Notes under the pieces: model-generated
What the model was told of the DNA's origin: nothing
Database searches by the model: none
Seen by the model: only the letters and a program-made list of their open reading frames with translations
Shown: piece after piece, positions 18,576-26,703 of the stretch
Position numbering within the stretch: the stretch's first letter is position 1
Layout: every line of letters begins with the position of its first letter
Program-made: the position numbers and the translations under genes
DNA from: Bradyrhizobium campsiandrae
Lineage (GTDB): Bacteria; Pseudomonadota; Alphaproteobacteria; Rhizobiales; Xanthobacteraceae
Length of the DNA stretch: 64,000 bases
Reading direction: 5' to 3'
NCBI RefSeq assembly: GCF_014529705.1
Contig: NZ_JAANIH010000047.1
Coordinates: 1-64,000 of the forward strand

Positions 18576-20198
18576 CTACATCCGACCGACGCCGAAACTA
18601 TTCGGCTGGACGTCGCGCGCCTTCGCTTCACGGCATGTTTGCAGACAGAATCCGAGTACGTTCCGCGTGTCCCTCGGATCGATCACACCGTTATCGAGCA
18701 GGCGGCCGGAGGTATAGAAAGCGTGCGACTGACGATCGAAATGCGCGATGAGTTCGGCGCGCTGGCGCGCGAGCTTATTCTCATCCACGTCGATTCTCTT
18801 GCTTGCAGCCGAGCCGCGAGCCACCTGCTCCATCGTGATCGCGGCTTGCTCGCCACCCATCACGCCCGACTTTGAGTTCGGCCACGCGAACAGGAAGTCC
18901 GGCTGATAGGCGTATCCCGCCATGCCGTAGTTGCCGGCGCCAAACGTCGCGCCGATATAAAAGGAGATCTTCGGCACGCGCACATTGGCGACAGCCTGAA
19001 TCATTTTCGCGCCGTGCTTGATCATGCCGGCCTGCTCATAGCTGGTCCCGACCATGTAGCCGGTGACGTTGTGCAGAAACACCAGAGGCAGGTCCGCCTG
19101 ATCGCAAAGCTGAATAAACTGCGCCGCCTTGGCGGCTCCATTGGTATCGATCGGTCCGTTGTTGCCGACGATCCCGACAGACTGCCCCATCACCGCGCCA
19201 TGCAGGCAAACAAGTGAGGGGCCGTAGCCCGGCTTGAAATCCTCAAGTACCGATCCGTCCGCGATCCGCGCTGCCACCTCGCGCACGTCGTAAGCGATGC
19301 GATAGTCGACCGGCACCACGCCCGCTAGTTGATCGGCCGGATAGATCGGCGGGTCATAGCTTTGCAACGGCTTAAGGTCACAACGACGATTCCAATCGAG
19401 CCGAGCCACGATATCGCGAGCCAGCTCGATCGCCTCTCCGTCGTCGCTGGCGAGATACTCGACCAGCCCCGAAACGGTGGCGTGCATTTTGGCGCCCGCG
19501 AGTTCCTCTGGGTCGGCGTCCTCGCCGGTCGCGGCCTTCACGAGCGCCGCTCCGCCCAGCGACGCCCGCCCCATATTCCGTACAGCGACGACGTAATCGC
19601 TGAGTCCGGGATAGTAAGCGCCGCCGGCCGTCGATGGCCCGTGCAACACCGTAATCGTCGGCAAGCCGGCCGCCGATCGATTGGCCAGCCGACGGAAGAC
19701 GCCGCCGCCATGCGCCCAACCCTCGACTGAATACCGCATCAGATTAGCGCCGGCACTCTCCACCAATTGGATGAATGGTAATTTGAAGCGAAGCGCGATA
19801 TCGAGACAGTTGCGGAATTTCTCACCAGTTCGTGGCGTCGAAGCTCCGGCGTTGATCCCGCTGTCGAAGACGAACACCATAACACAGATGCCGTTGACAA
19901 AGCCGATGCCAGCGATCACCGAGGCTCCCGGTATGGAATGTTCGGGGTTGGGATCATCAACCAGGTAGTTGGCGAGGCCGAACAGTTCAAGCCAGGGCAT
20001 ACCAGGATCGAGCAGATGGCCCAGGCGCTCACGCGGCGTCAACTGACCACGCTTTTCAAAATTCGGCCTGCGCTTGTTCGAAGCCGTGACGGCACGCTCC
20101 TTCAGAGCATGCAGTTCGGCGACCAGCACCTCCATCTCTCGCCGATTTTTCGCGAAATCCGAAGAGGTTTCGTCGATCCTGCTCTGGAACAGTCCCAT
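18576..20198 (-). CDS. Acyl-CoA carboxylase beta subunit (carboxyltransferase)
   Basis: A 540-residue carboxyltransferase: LTPRERLGHLLDPGMPWLEL near the start, the N-half crotonase core with STAGGAYYPGLSDY (around 185-200), and the C-half with GNNGPIDTNGAAKAAQFIQL and GATFGAGNYGMAGYAY. The last motif is typical of methylcrotonyl/geranyl-type carboxylases, which act on 2-enoyl-CoAs at the gamma carbon. Which substrate (3-methylcrotonyl, geranyl or another) cannot be settled by eye: the local sequence around the acyl pocket differs from the standard MccB form. First gene of the operon; ATG 20198 is preceded by GAGGAA, and an upstream extension to 20330 is not needed. Confidence 0.9.
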   Translation of the reverse strand: MGLFQSRIDETSSDFAKNRREMEVLVAELHALKERAVTASNKRRPNFEKRGQLTPRERLGHLLDPGMPWLELFGLANYLVDDPNPEHSIPGASVIAGIGFVNGICVMVFVFDSGINAGASTPRTGEKFRNCLDIALRFKLPFIQLVESAGANLMRYSVEGWAHGGGVFRRLANRSAAGLPTITVLHGPSTAGGAYYPGLSDYVVAVRNMGRASLGGAALVKAATGEDADPEELAGAKMHATVSGLVEYLASDDGEAIELARDIVARLDWNRRCDLKPLQSYDPPIYPADQLAGVVPVDYRIAYDVREVAARIADGSVLEDFKPGYGPSLVCLHGAVMGQSVGIVGNNGPIDTNGAAKAAQFIQLCDQADLPLVFLHNVTGYMVGTSYEQAGMIKHGAKMIQAVANVRVPKISFYIGATFGAGNYGMAGYAYQPDFLFAWPNSKSGVMGGEQAAITMEQVARGSAASKRIDVDENKLARQRAELIAHFDRQSHAFYTSGRLLDNGVIDPRDTRNVLGFCLQTCREAKARDVQPNSFGVGRM

Positions 20199-20405
20199 AT
20201 TTTTCCTCAGAATCGTAAGATAGTAGTTCACATCCGGATCGAATGAATCGGGAAACGGCTTCGACAGGATCCGACTGTAGCCGCCGCCTTTGAGTCCGTG
20301 ATTGGAGCGGGTTGAGAGGATCCGCGGCACCAGCAGTCCCGGTCGAGATCTGAATGGTCCGACTGAAGCTTACTCTCCTGACATGCGGCGGCGCCTCTAC
20401 GTCGA

Positions 20406-20468
20406 AACTAATCACTCGATGCGTTACTCGTCAACTTGAATTCTGTATATAGATTTTGTATTCTGTAT
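20406..20468 (-). promoter_or_regulatory. Promoter and operator of the acyl-CoA carboxylase operon
   Basis: On the minus strand: -35 TTGACG (20429-20434), a 17-bp spacer and -10 TTAGTT (20406-20411). Five bp upstream of the -35 is ATACAGAAT (20440-20448), with a second copy in the same orientation at 20460-20468, 20 bp further. The last copy lies 20 bp before the IclR start at 20488, so the regulator could also repress its own gene here. Confidence 0.65.
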
Positions 20469-20487
20469 AACGAATATGGAGATTTGA

Positions 20488-21261
20488 ATGGCACGAACAC
20501 GATCAAAAAGTTCCGTCAAGCCGGTCGGCGCGGTGCAGGCGGCTATTGAAATTCTGCGCTATCTGGCAAATTCAACGACTCCTCTTGGCGTGAACAGAAT
20601 CTCGGAAGGCGTCGAACGCTATCCGAGCACCTGTTATTCGATTCTCAAGACGCTTGAAGTCGAAGGACTCGTCACCTTCGACCGAGAGGCCAAAGTCTAT
20701 GGCCTTGGAGTACCATCGCTATTGGAGTTGTTGCACAAGACCCGAAAGGACGACCGCCATTTTCAGCTCGCGAGGCCCACGCTGCTCGACATCGCCGCCC
20801 GATTCAACACCACCATCATGTTGAGCGAGCGGGTACGGCGTGACATGATGATCGTCATCGACTACGTCGTGCCCGATCGCGCATTCCATATCAACGTTAC
20901 TATCGGTCAGCGTGTCCCGATCATACGTGGAAGCATGGGACGGGTCGTGCTGAGCCACGAAAATCTCAGTCGCGGAGAGCTTGAGGAATTATTCAACCAA
21001 TTCAATCCGAAGGCGAAGAAGAGCGATCTCGAAGCATGGATCAGAGCCGTCGCCAATGCCAAAACCCAGGGATACGTCGTTGAGCCTAATAGTATCACCG
21101 AGGGTCTCACCGCCCTGTCGGTTCCGATCCTCAATAACTCTGGCCAATCGCATCGCGTCGTGACGGCCATTGGGCTCAGTCAGCAACTGACCAACGTCAA
21201 ACAGAAAGAACTTGGCGCCGAGCTGATCAATCTACTGAAAACGACGAAAGCTAGTTCTTGA
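20488..21261 (+). CDS. IclR-family regulator of the carboxylase operon
   Basis: A 257-residue regulator transcribed away from the carboxylase operon. The N-terminal winged helix spans about 15-75 (VNRISEGVERYPSTCYSIL), and the C-terminal IclR effector domain ends with RVVTAIGLSQQLTN. Divergent placement and the repeated ATACAGAAT boxes in the 290-bp intergenic region make it the likely controller of the operon and, through the identical site at 11085-11154, of the substrate-binding-protein gene. The ligand is probably an acid or CoA ester of the pathway. Start ATG has GGAG at 20479-20482. Confidence 0.87.
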   Translation: MARTRSKSSVKPVGAVQAAIEILRYLANSTTPLGVNRISEGVERYPSTCYSILKTLEVEGLVTFDREAKVYGLGVPSLLELLHKTRKDDRHFQLARPTLLDIAARFNTTIMLSERVRRDMMIVIDYVVPDRAFHINVTIGQRVPIIRGSMGRVVLSHENLSRGELEELFNQFNPKAKKSDLEAWIRAVANAKTQGYVVEPNSITEGLTALSVPILNNSGQSHRVVTAIGLSQQLTNVKQKELGAELINLLKTTKASS

Positions 21262-21368
21262 GGAGGGTGCCGTCGCGGAGTTGGTTGGACTTGGGGTTGG
21301 CATAGTCTCCGAGGTGAGAAACCTCGAATCGCCTGACGAAGGAAGCGTCCGGCAAAGGAGACTACGCC

Positions 21369-21698
21369 ATGAGAATCGATATCACGACAAGCGAGGACAT
21401 TCAGCCCGCCGCAGCGGTCACGGGCGAGCTTTTCGACAACTGGTTTGGCCCGATCGAAACCAGCATCCGCGCCCAGGCTCGTGGGCTGATCGAAGGGCTT
21501 ATCAACGAAGAACTTGAACTCGCGCTGGCGCGCCCCCGCTATGGCCGGCTGAAGGATGCCGATCAAGCGAATGGAGTTGCTGACCATCGCCACGGAAGCC
21601 GGCGCCGAACACTGACGGCGACCTTCGGCAAAATGGACATAGCTGTTCCGAGAGCGCGGCTGGTCGAACCGGATGGCCGAACAAGCCAAACGTGCTGA
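21369..21698 (+). pseudogene. IS256-family transposase, N-terminal fragment
   Basis: A 109-residue open frame begins with a good site (AAAGGAG before ATG 21369) and has the N-terminal IS256 features: EELELALARPRYGRLKD, HRHGSRRRTLTATFG and IAVPRARLVEPDG. The rest of the transposase is absent: the frame ends soon after, where intron-like sequence starts. It is unlike the IS256 remnant at 3880-4760, which carries the middle of the protein. Confidence 0.8.
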
Positions 21699-21699
21699 C

Positions 21700-21965
21700 A
21701 GGCTTGAACCAAAACGGTACGCGGTGAGGAGTGGTCTTTGAAAACTGGGCCACCATGGACGATCAGCCGCCGGCGAAGAGGAAGGGTCCGCCCCGCTCGG
21801 AGATTCATGCGGAACAGGGTAAGCCCATAGGGCCGCCGGCAACGGCAAGCGAACTGCAAGGAACGCTGTTGGCGCTGTAGGTAAAGGAATGCGAAAAAAG
21901 TGAACGCCCGGCTGTAATGGACGGGATACGGGCTGAAACATCGCCTGACGCGAAAGCGGGCAGAC
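21700..21965 (+). other. Probable group II intron RNA remnant (5' domains)
   Basis: The plus strand carries segments that I recognise as intron domain I-III sequence of bacterial group II introns: gcggaacagggtaagccca, ggtaaaggaatgcgaaaaaa, gtgaacgcccggctgtaat and gacgggatacgggctgaa. No reading frame is supported in it. The orientation is opposite to the reverse-transcriptase fragment that follows, so the intron is scrambled. The call rests on remembered resemblance; folding or an Rfam search would settle it. Confidence 0.5.
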
Positions 21966-21975
21966 TTCCGCGCGG

Positions 21976-22158
21976 TCAGCCGTTGCTGCGCGCGAGTTTC
22001 GACGACCCCACGCTTGCAAAAACTGCTGCCTCAAGCCCATCCAACGCCATGTTCGCGATCACCGGCGAGATAATCCCCCCTTGCGGGGTGCCCGCCGACG
22101 TCTCGAATAGACGACGCTCGTCGTCTGGCGGCATCGCGGCCAACTCTACCAGGAGCAC
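21976..22158 (-). pseudogene. Group II intron reverse-transcriptase fragment
   Basis: A 60-residue minus-strand frame contains ETSAGTPQGGIISPVIANM followed by ALDGLE, the RT4 block of group II intron maturases. Only this block is left; the catalytic YADD block and the maturase domain are missing. The piece is inverted relative to the intron RNA remnant just before it. Confidence 0.8.
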
Positions 22159-22162
22159 TGAA

Positions 22163-23010
22163 ATGAAACTCGCGAGCTACGAAAAGCGCGATCTGAAAGC
22201 GACCAGCGCGTGCGCTTCCCCGTCGGCATGGTCATGCTGGTGATGGCGGTGTGGGTGGGGTTTTGGGTCGTTCCCCCGGTCGGCTGGTACGCTGATGCGC
22301 CCTGGATCGGATCGGGTCCCCTGGTGTGGGAGGCCTTGAGTGGGTCGTACTCCGGCGTGCTCGCCGAATGGCCCACGGTCATTCCGGGCTACACCCACGT
22401 GCTCGCAGCTTTCACCACCGCCTGGCGGATTCCGATCGCGACCGGCATGGTGTTCGAGTTCTACATCCGAATCGGCGGCTGCCTGCTGGCCTGGTTCGCG
22501 GCCTCGCGCATCATGATGCGCGAGGCTGCAATCGTGGGTACGCGCAAGCACTACGAAGGACTCGAACTCCAGCAAGGCAGTATGGCAAAGCGGAGTGCTT
22601 CGGCGTTTATGGCCCAAGAGGATCGCGGGCAAGGCCTCGGAATCGCGCTCGCGCCCGGGGTGATCCTGTCACGACTGCGGGAGATTCGCGGGGTACTGCT
22701 GCTCGGTGCACCGGGACCGGCGAAGACCCGCATCATCTTGCATCTGTTGCAGGAAATCTTTGCCGCGATGTACCGCTGGCCCAACCGCAATGTTCGCGTC
22801 CTCATCCATGACACCACGGGCGAGATTCTGAGCGGGCTCCCGCTACCTGATGCCGCCTTCGCGGTGCTGCACGGCCACCGGCCAGGCGGCTATGCCTGGG
22901 CGGTCGGGCGCGACGCGCTGACCAAGAACGACGCCGAAGCGTTCGGCGCATTGCTCGCGCCCCGCACCGACGAAAGCATCTGGGAATCCGGCAGCGGTAC
23001 CCTGCTCGGC
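22163..23010 (+). pseudogene. Type IV coupling protein (TraD/VirD4-like) N-terminal remnant
   Basis: From ATG 22163 (AGGAG at 22151-22155) the first twelve codons (MKLASYEKRDLK) need a one-base shift near 22202 to continue into a long frame: two N-terminal membrane segments (MVMLVMAVWVGFWVVPPVG and a second around IGGCLLAWFAA), a segment EDRGQGLGIALAPGVILSRL, and a Walker A written GAPGPAKT, where the usual Gly before Lys is Ala. It continues through RVLIHDTTGEIL and ends at SGTLLGG, where recombinase sequence takes over. Coupling proteins bring DNA to conjugative pores, so this points to a former integrative conjugative element. The frameshift, the truncation and the changed Walker A all argue that it is dead. 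Confidence 0.7.
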
Positions 23011-23294
23011 GGATGCGCCGTTCAATGCTGAGAAGATCGACGCCTTCGCGCGACTGATGAACGCGAAGCTGGATGCGGGCGACACCAACACCCGCAAAGG
23101 CTATATCCGCTCGATCATCGACGCGGTCGAGGTGTTGATGATCAAGCCATCCGGATCATCGGCAGCAAGGACATTCTTCAGGCCGCCATTGCCGGCAGAC
23201 AGAACGAGAACGGAAATGTTCGTGGTTTTGTACGCAAATGGCGCGCCATTCAGAATGAAACTACGAACTCATATGTTATTGATATTTCGCTATA
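23011..23294 (+). pseudogene. Serine recombinase C-terminal remnant
   Basis: The plus strand encodes FNAEKIDAFARLMNAKLDA, TRKGYIRSIIDAVEV, then after a one-base shift near 23136 DDQAIRIIGSKDILQAAIAG and NVRGFVRKWRA, ending in a stop near 23294. This is the standard C-terminus of a large site-specific serine recombinase, but not that of the gene at 6868, which has a different tail. It is fused directly to the coupling-protein remnant. Confidence 0.75.
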
Positions 23295-23546
23295 ATTCTG
23301 CCGCTGACCTGAGACCTGCTGGCATTCTTGCACATCATTCCAGCAATTGAGGGCAAGATGAACAATTTTGGATCCGGCAAGGCTGACGCACGAACGCACT
23401 TTGAGGGAGAGCGCGGCGTATCTGAGGGTAATGCTGGGTGAAGAATCAAGTGCGCCTTGGCTTTGACACACGTCGAGAACTACTTCGGCTATGCAGGTTC
23501 CAGCTGACTAAAAGGTATTTTTATACCTAAGAGTATATAAACTTGA
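23295..23546. other. Intergenic region upstream of the GntR regulator
   Basis: About 250 bp with no supported gene. It includes a small perfect inverted repeat AGGTAT-tttt-ATACCT at 23513-23528 in AT-rich DNA, which may be part of the promoter region rather than a terminator. Confidence 0.4.
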
Positions 23547-23561
23547 AATGGTCAAACCATT
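23547..23561 (+). promoter_or_regulatory. GntR/FadR-type operator before the GntR gene
   Basis: AATGGT-CAA-ACCATT is a perfect 6-3-6 inverted repeat containing TGGTCAAACCA, close to the TGGTnnnACCA consensus known for FadR-subfamily GntR proteins. It ends 16 bp before ATG 23578, in the position of a self-repression site. There is no clear ribosome site for that ATG. Confidence 0.65.
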
Positions 23562-23577
23562 ATAGTATTCGTCCGAA

Positions 23578-24318
23578 ATGACCTTTCATCCGGTGAAGCC
23601 GTCGCGGCTATTTGAAGAAATTTCCCGCCAAATCGGAGATCAAATCCGTTCCGGACAATTGAAGGCGGGGGACAAGCTCCCGAATGAGCGGAAACTGGCG
23701 TCAACGTTTGCCGTCAGTCGCCATGCCGTGCGGGAAGCTCTGCGCTCGCTCGAAACGATCGGTCAGTTGGAATTCAAGAAAGGCGCTTCGGGGGGAGCAT
23801 TCGTTGCCAAGGACAACCCTCTGCCGTTCACAAAGATCATGCGGGGCATGTTCGAGGTCGGCGGCATTTCCCTTGAGCAATTGACGGAAGCCCGCCTGGC
23901 GATTGAAGCCGCGGTGATCGCAGTGGTGGGAGATCGCTTTGACGATCTCGATCTGACCTCGCTCGAGGCCAATGTGGATGCCGCGGAGCGAGAGACCATT
24001 GCCGGCAATTTGGCGAAAAAAACTCAACTCAACGTCGAATTCCACACCCTGCTTTCCGATCTGACGGGGAATCCGATTCTCATCATGATGACGAAATCAC
24101 TGATGAGCATACTTCTCGATTTCATCAAGGCTGTCGGATCGGTGATGGGTGTCGACGTCATTCAGTCGCGCCGACGTTTCCTCAGGCATCTCAGAGATCG
24201 CGATATTCGAGGTGCTACCCAGGAAATGGAGAGGCATCTGAAGATACTGCATCTCCACTACATCCGGGCGGCAAGCAACAAGCTAGAAACTGCAGGAACG
24301 AAAAATGGCAACCAGTGA
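23578..24318 (+). CDS. GntR-family regulator, FadR/FCD subfamily
   Basis: A 246-residue regulator. Residues 8-75 are the GntR winged helix (QIGDQIRSGQLKAGDKLPNE, SRHAVREALRSLETIG) and residues 95-225 an FCD ligand domain, with the acidic and His residues typical of metal or acid binding (EARLAIEAAVI, NVEFHTLLSDLTGNP). Its gene overlaps the following acyl-CoA dehydrogenase by 14 bp, so it is the first gene of the operon it probably controls. A matching operator lies directly upstream. FCD regulators usually sense carboxylic acids. Confidence 0.87.
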   Translation: MTFHPVKPSRLFEEISRQIGDQIRSGQLKAGDKLPNERKLASTFAVSRHAVREALRSLETIGQLEFKKGASGGAFVAKDNPLPFTKIMRGMFEVGGISLEQLTEARLAIEAAVIAVVGDRFDDLDLTSLEANVDAAERETIAGNLAKKTQLNVEFHTLLSDLTGNPILIMMTKSLMSILLDFIKAVGSVMGVDVIQSRRRFLRHLRDRDIRGATQEMERHLKILHLHYIRAASNKLETAGTKNGNQ

Positions 24319-25456
24319 TGTTCTGCGCGCGATGATAGATGAGACGCGGCGTTTTGTGCGTCAGGATCTGCTGCCCGCCGAGGAGTGGGTGGAAGAGCAC
24401 GACGACATTCCGGCGCCCCTCGTCAAGAAGATGAAAGAGCTCGGCTATTTCGGGATGACGATTCCCGAACAGTATGGCGGGCTCGGTCTTTCCATGTTCG
24501 ACGAAGTCAGCGTCGTCATGGAAATCGGCTATGCGTCGCCCGTGTTCCGCTCCTATTTCGGAACGAGCAACGGTGTCGGCACGCTGGGAATGTTGATTGA
24601 CGGCACCGAAGAGCAGCGTCAGGCTTATTTGCCGCGAATTGCGAAGGGCGATCTGGTCGCGTCATTTTGCCTGACAGAGCCCGGTGCGGGGTCCGACGCA
24701 GCGGCGATCACGACGAAAGCGGTTCGCGATGGCGATCACTATGCGATCAACGGGACCAAGCGGTTCACCACCAACTCGCCGCATGCCGGGATTTTTACAG
24801 TCTTTGCGCGGACGGGGCCGAAAGATGCGAAGACCGCCGGAATATCAGCGTTTCTCGTCGAGCGCGGCACGCCCGGAATTACCGTAGCGCCGCATTATAA
24901 GAAAATGGGATTTCGAGGTTCGCATACGGCCGACGTCATCTTTGAAGACTGTCGTGTGCCCGCAAGTGCGTTGCTCGGCGGTCGGGAGGGGATTGGGTTC
25001 AAGACTGCGATGCGCTCGCTCGATCATGCGCGCCTTCACATGTCAGCCGTTGCAACCGGGCTGAGCCGTCGTCTGATCGACGAAGGCGTTCGGTATGCGT
25101 CAGAGCGCGTTCAATTCGGCAAGCCGATTGCACAGTTTCAACTGATCCAGGGAATGCTGGCGGACTGCGAAGCGGAAGCCTTGGCATCTCGCTCCATGAT
25201 CGAAAACGTCGCGCGTATGAAGGACGAGGGGCGCGACGTCACGAAGGACACTGCTTGCTGCAAATACTTCACCACGGAGGCCCTCGGCCGCATCGCTGAT
25301 CGGGTGCTGCAGGTTCATGGTGGCTATGGGTATATCAAGGAATATGCAATCGAACGTCTTTACCGGGACGCTCGGCTGTTCCGCATCTACGAGGGCACCA
25401 GCCAGATACAGCAGCTTGTCGTCGCGCGCGAAATGCTGAAGCAGCCCGCAGCATGA
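24305..25456 (+). CDS. Acyl-CoA dehydrogenase
   Basis: A 383-residue flavoprotein dehydrogenase: IPEQYGGLGLSMFDEV, the flavin loop LTEPGAGSDAAAITTKA, INGTKRFTTNSPHAG, and HGGYGYIKEYAIERLYRDAR. The catalytic base is the classic C-terminal Glu, position 363 in RIYEGTSQIQ, so this is a short/medium-chain type active site, unlike the two enzymes of the carboxylase operon. Acts on the acyl-CoA made by the CoA-transferase next to it. It overlaps the GntR gene upstream by 14 bp and the CoA-transferase downstream by 4 bp. Confidence 0.9.
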   Translation: MATSDVLRAMIDETRRFVRQDLLPAEEWVEEHDDIPAPLVKKMKELGYFGMTIPEQYGGLGLSMFDEVSVVMEIGYASPVFRSYFGTSNGVGTLGMLIDGTEEQRQAYLPRIAKGDLVASFCLTEPGAGSDAAAITTKAVRDGDHYAINGTKRFTTNSPHAGIFTVFARTGPKDAKTAGISAFLVERGTPGITVAPHYKKMGFRGSHTADVIFEDCRVPASALLGGREGIGFKTAMRSLDHARLHMSAVATGLSRRLIDEGVRYASERVQFGKPIAQFQLIQGMLADCEAEALASRSMIENVARMKDEGRDVTKDTACCKYFTTEALGRIADRVLQVHGGYGYIKEYAIERLYRDARLFRIYEGTSQIQQLVVAREMLKQPAA

Positions 25457-26679
25457 GTTCGGACGGGACCGCGGTCGCGAGTGGCCCGTTGTCGGGAACG
25501 CGCGTTCTCGATCTCACGACCGTTGTCATGGGGCCGTACGCTTGCCAGTTGCTGGGCGACTACGGAGCCGATGTCATCAAGGTCGAATCCCTTGATGGAG
25601 ACGTCATGCGACTGTCGGGGCCCATGCGGAACCCCGGCATGGGCCATCTTTATATGACGACCAACCGGAGCAAACGATCGATTGCGGTCGATCTGAAAGC
25701 CGAGGAGGGACGCAATGTCCTCCTCGAGTTGATCAAGACGTCGGATGTCCTACTTTACAATATTCGGCCGCAGGCAATGGCCCGCCTCGGTTTGTCGTAT
25801 GACGACGTCAGGTACGTGAATCCGAAGATCATCTATGTGGGAGCCTTCGGCTTCAGCCAGCGCGGTCCTTATGCCGCACGCCCTGCCTATGACGACCTTA
25901 TTCAGGGGATGTCCGGCCTGTCCTGGCTTGGGCTGAAAGGTGGTGCCACGGAGCCTCGCTACGCACCGGTGATCCTGGCGGATCGGATCGTCGGCCTGCA
26001 GGTCGCGCTTGCGACGGTCGCTGCATTGAACCACAGGAACATGACGGGTGTGGGTCAACGCATCGACGTCCCGATGTTCGAGGGGCTTGCATCGATCATT
26101 CTCGGTGAACACCTCGCCGGCGCGCTGTTCGAACCGCCGATCGGTGAGGTGGGTTACCAGCGCAGCCTCGCCTGGAATCGCAGGCCGCACCGGACGCAGG
26201 ACGGTTACATCTGCACGCTGGTTTATTCGGATAAGCACTGGAAAGCCTTCTTCGAATTGATCGGAAAGCCAGACGTTTTCACGAACGACGCCAGGTTCTC
26301 GTCTCAAGCGAACCGCCTGAAGCACATCGACGAGGTGTACGGCTATCTGGCCGACGTGCTGGCCACCAGAACCACGGATGACTGGCTGGCGGTCTTCACC
26401 GAAGCTGATATTCCGGCGGCGCGCATGAATTCACTTGAGGACATCTTGGACGACGAGCATCTCAATGCAATCGGTTACTTCCGATCGGTGGACCATCCGA
26501 GCGAAGGTCGGATCAAAGATATCGCGGTGCCGACCGAGTGGTCGGAATCACAGCCTCGCCCTCCGCGACATGCGCCACGGCATGGTGAGAATTCGGTCGA
26601 GATTCTGGAAGAGGCTGGTTTCGGCCGCGAGCAAATCGAGGATCTTCTGGCACGAAAGATCGTCAAACGATCAAACTAA
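25453..26679 (+). CDS. CaiB/BaiF-family (class III) CoA-transferase
   Basis: A 408-residue class III CoA-transferase. It starts with the family block LSGTRVLDLTTVVMGPYA, followed by LLGDYGADVIKVE, NRSKRSIAVDLK and RPAYDDLIQGMSGL. The catalytic Asp that forms an acyl anhydride is most likely Asp177 (VILADRIVGL). It would move CoA from a donor such as succinyl-CoA to a free acid. The overlap with the dehydrogenase start-stop (ATGA) and the downstream binding-protein gene suggest one route: uptake, CoA activation, oxidation. The substrate is not known. Confidence 0.9.
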   Translation: MSSDGTAVASGPLSGTRVLDLTTVVMGPYACQLLGDYGADVIKVESLDGDVMRLSGPMRNPGMGHLYMTTNRSKRSIAVDLKAEEGRNVLLELIKTSDVLLYNIRPQAMARLGLSYDDVRYVNPKIIYVGAFGFSQRGPYAARPAYDDLIQGMSGLSWLGLKGGATEPRYAPVILADRIVGLQVALATVAALNHRNMTGVGQRIDVPMFEGLASIILGEHLAGALFEPPIGEVGYQRSLAWNRRPHRTQDGYICTLVYSDKHWKAFFELIGKPDVFTNDARFSSQANRLKHIDEVYGYLADVLATRTTDDWLAVFTEADIPAARMNSLEDILDDEHLNAIGYFRSVDHPSEGRIKDIAVPTEWSESQPRPPRHAPRHGENSVEILEEAGFGREQIEDLLARKIVKRSN

Positions 26680-26703
26680 CAAGCTACGCATCGGGAGAGG
26701 AAC

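Noticed and set aside
23513..23528. AGGTAT-tttt-ATACCT as a rho-independent terminator
   Set aside because: Weak AT-rich stem, no upstream intact gene to terminate and no T-run after it; more likely part of the GntR promoter region.
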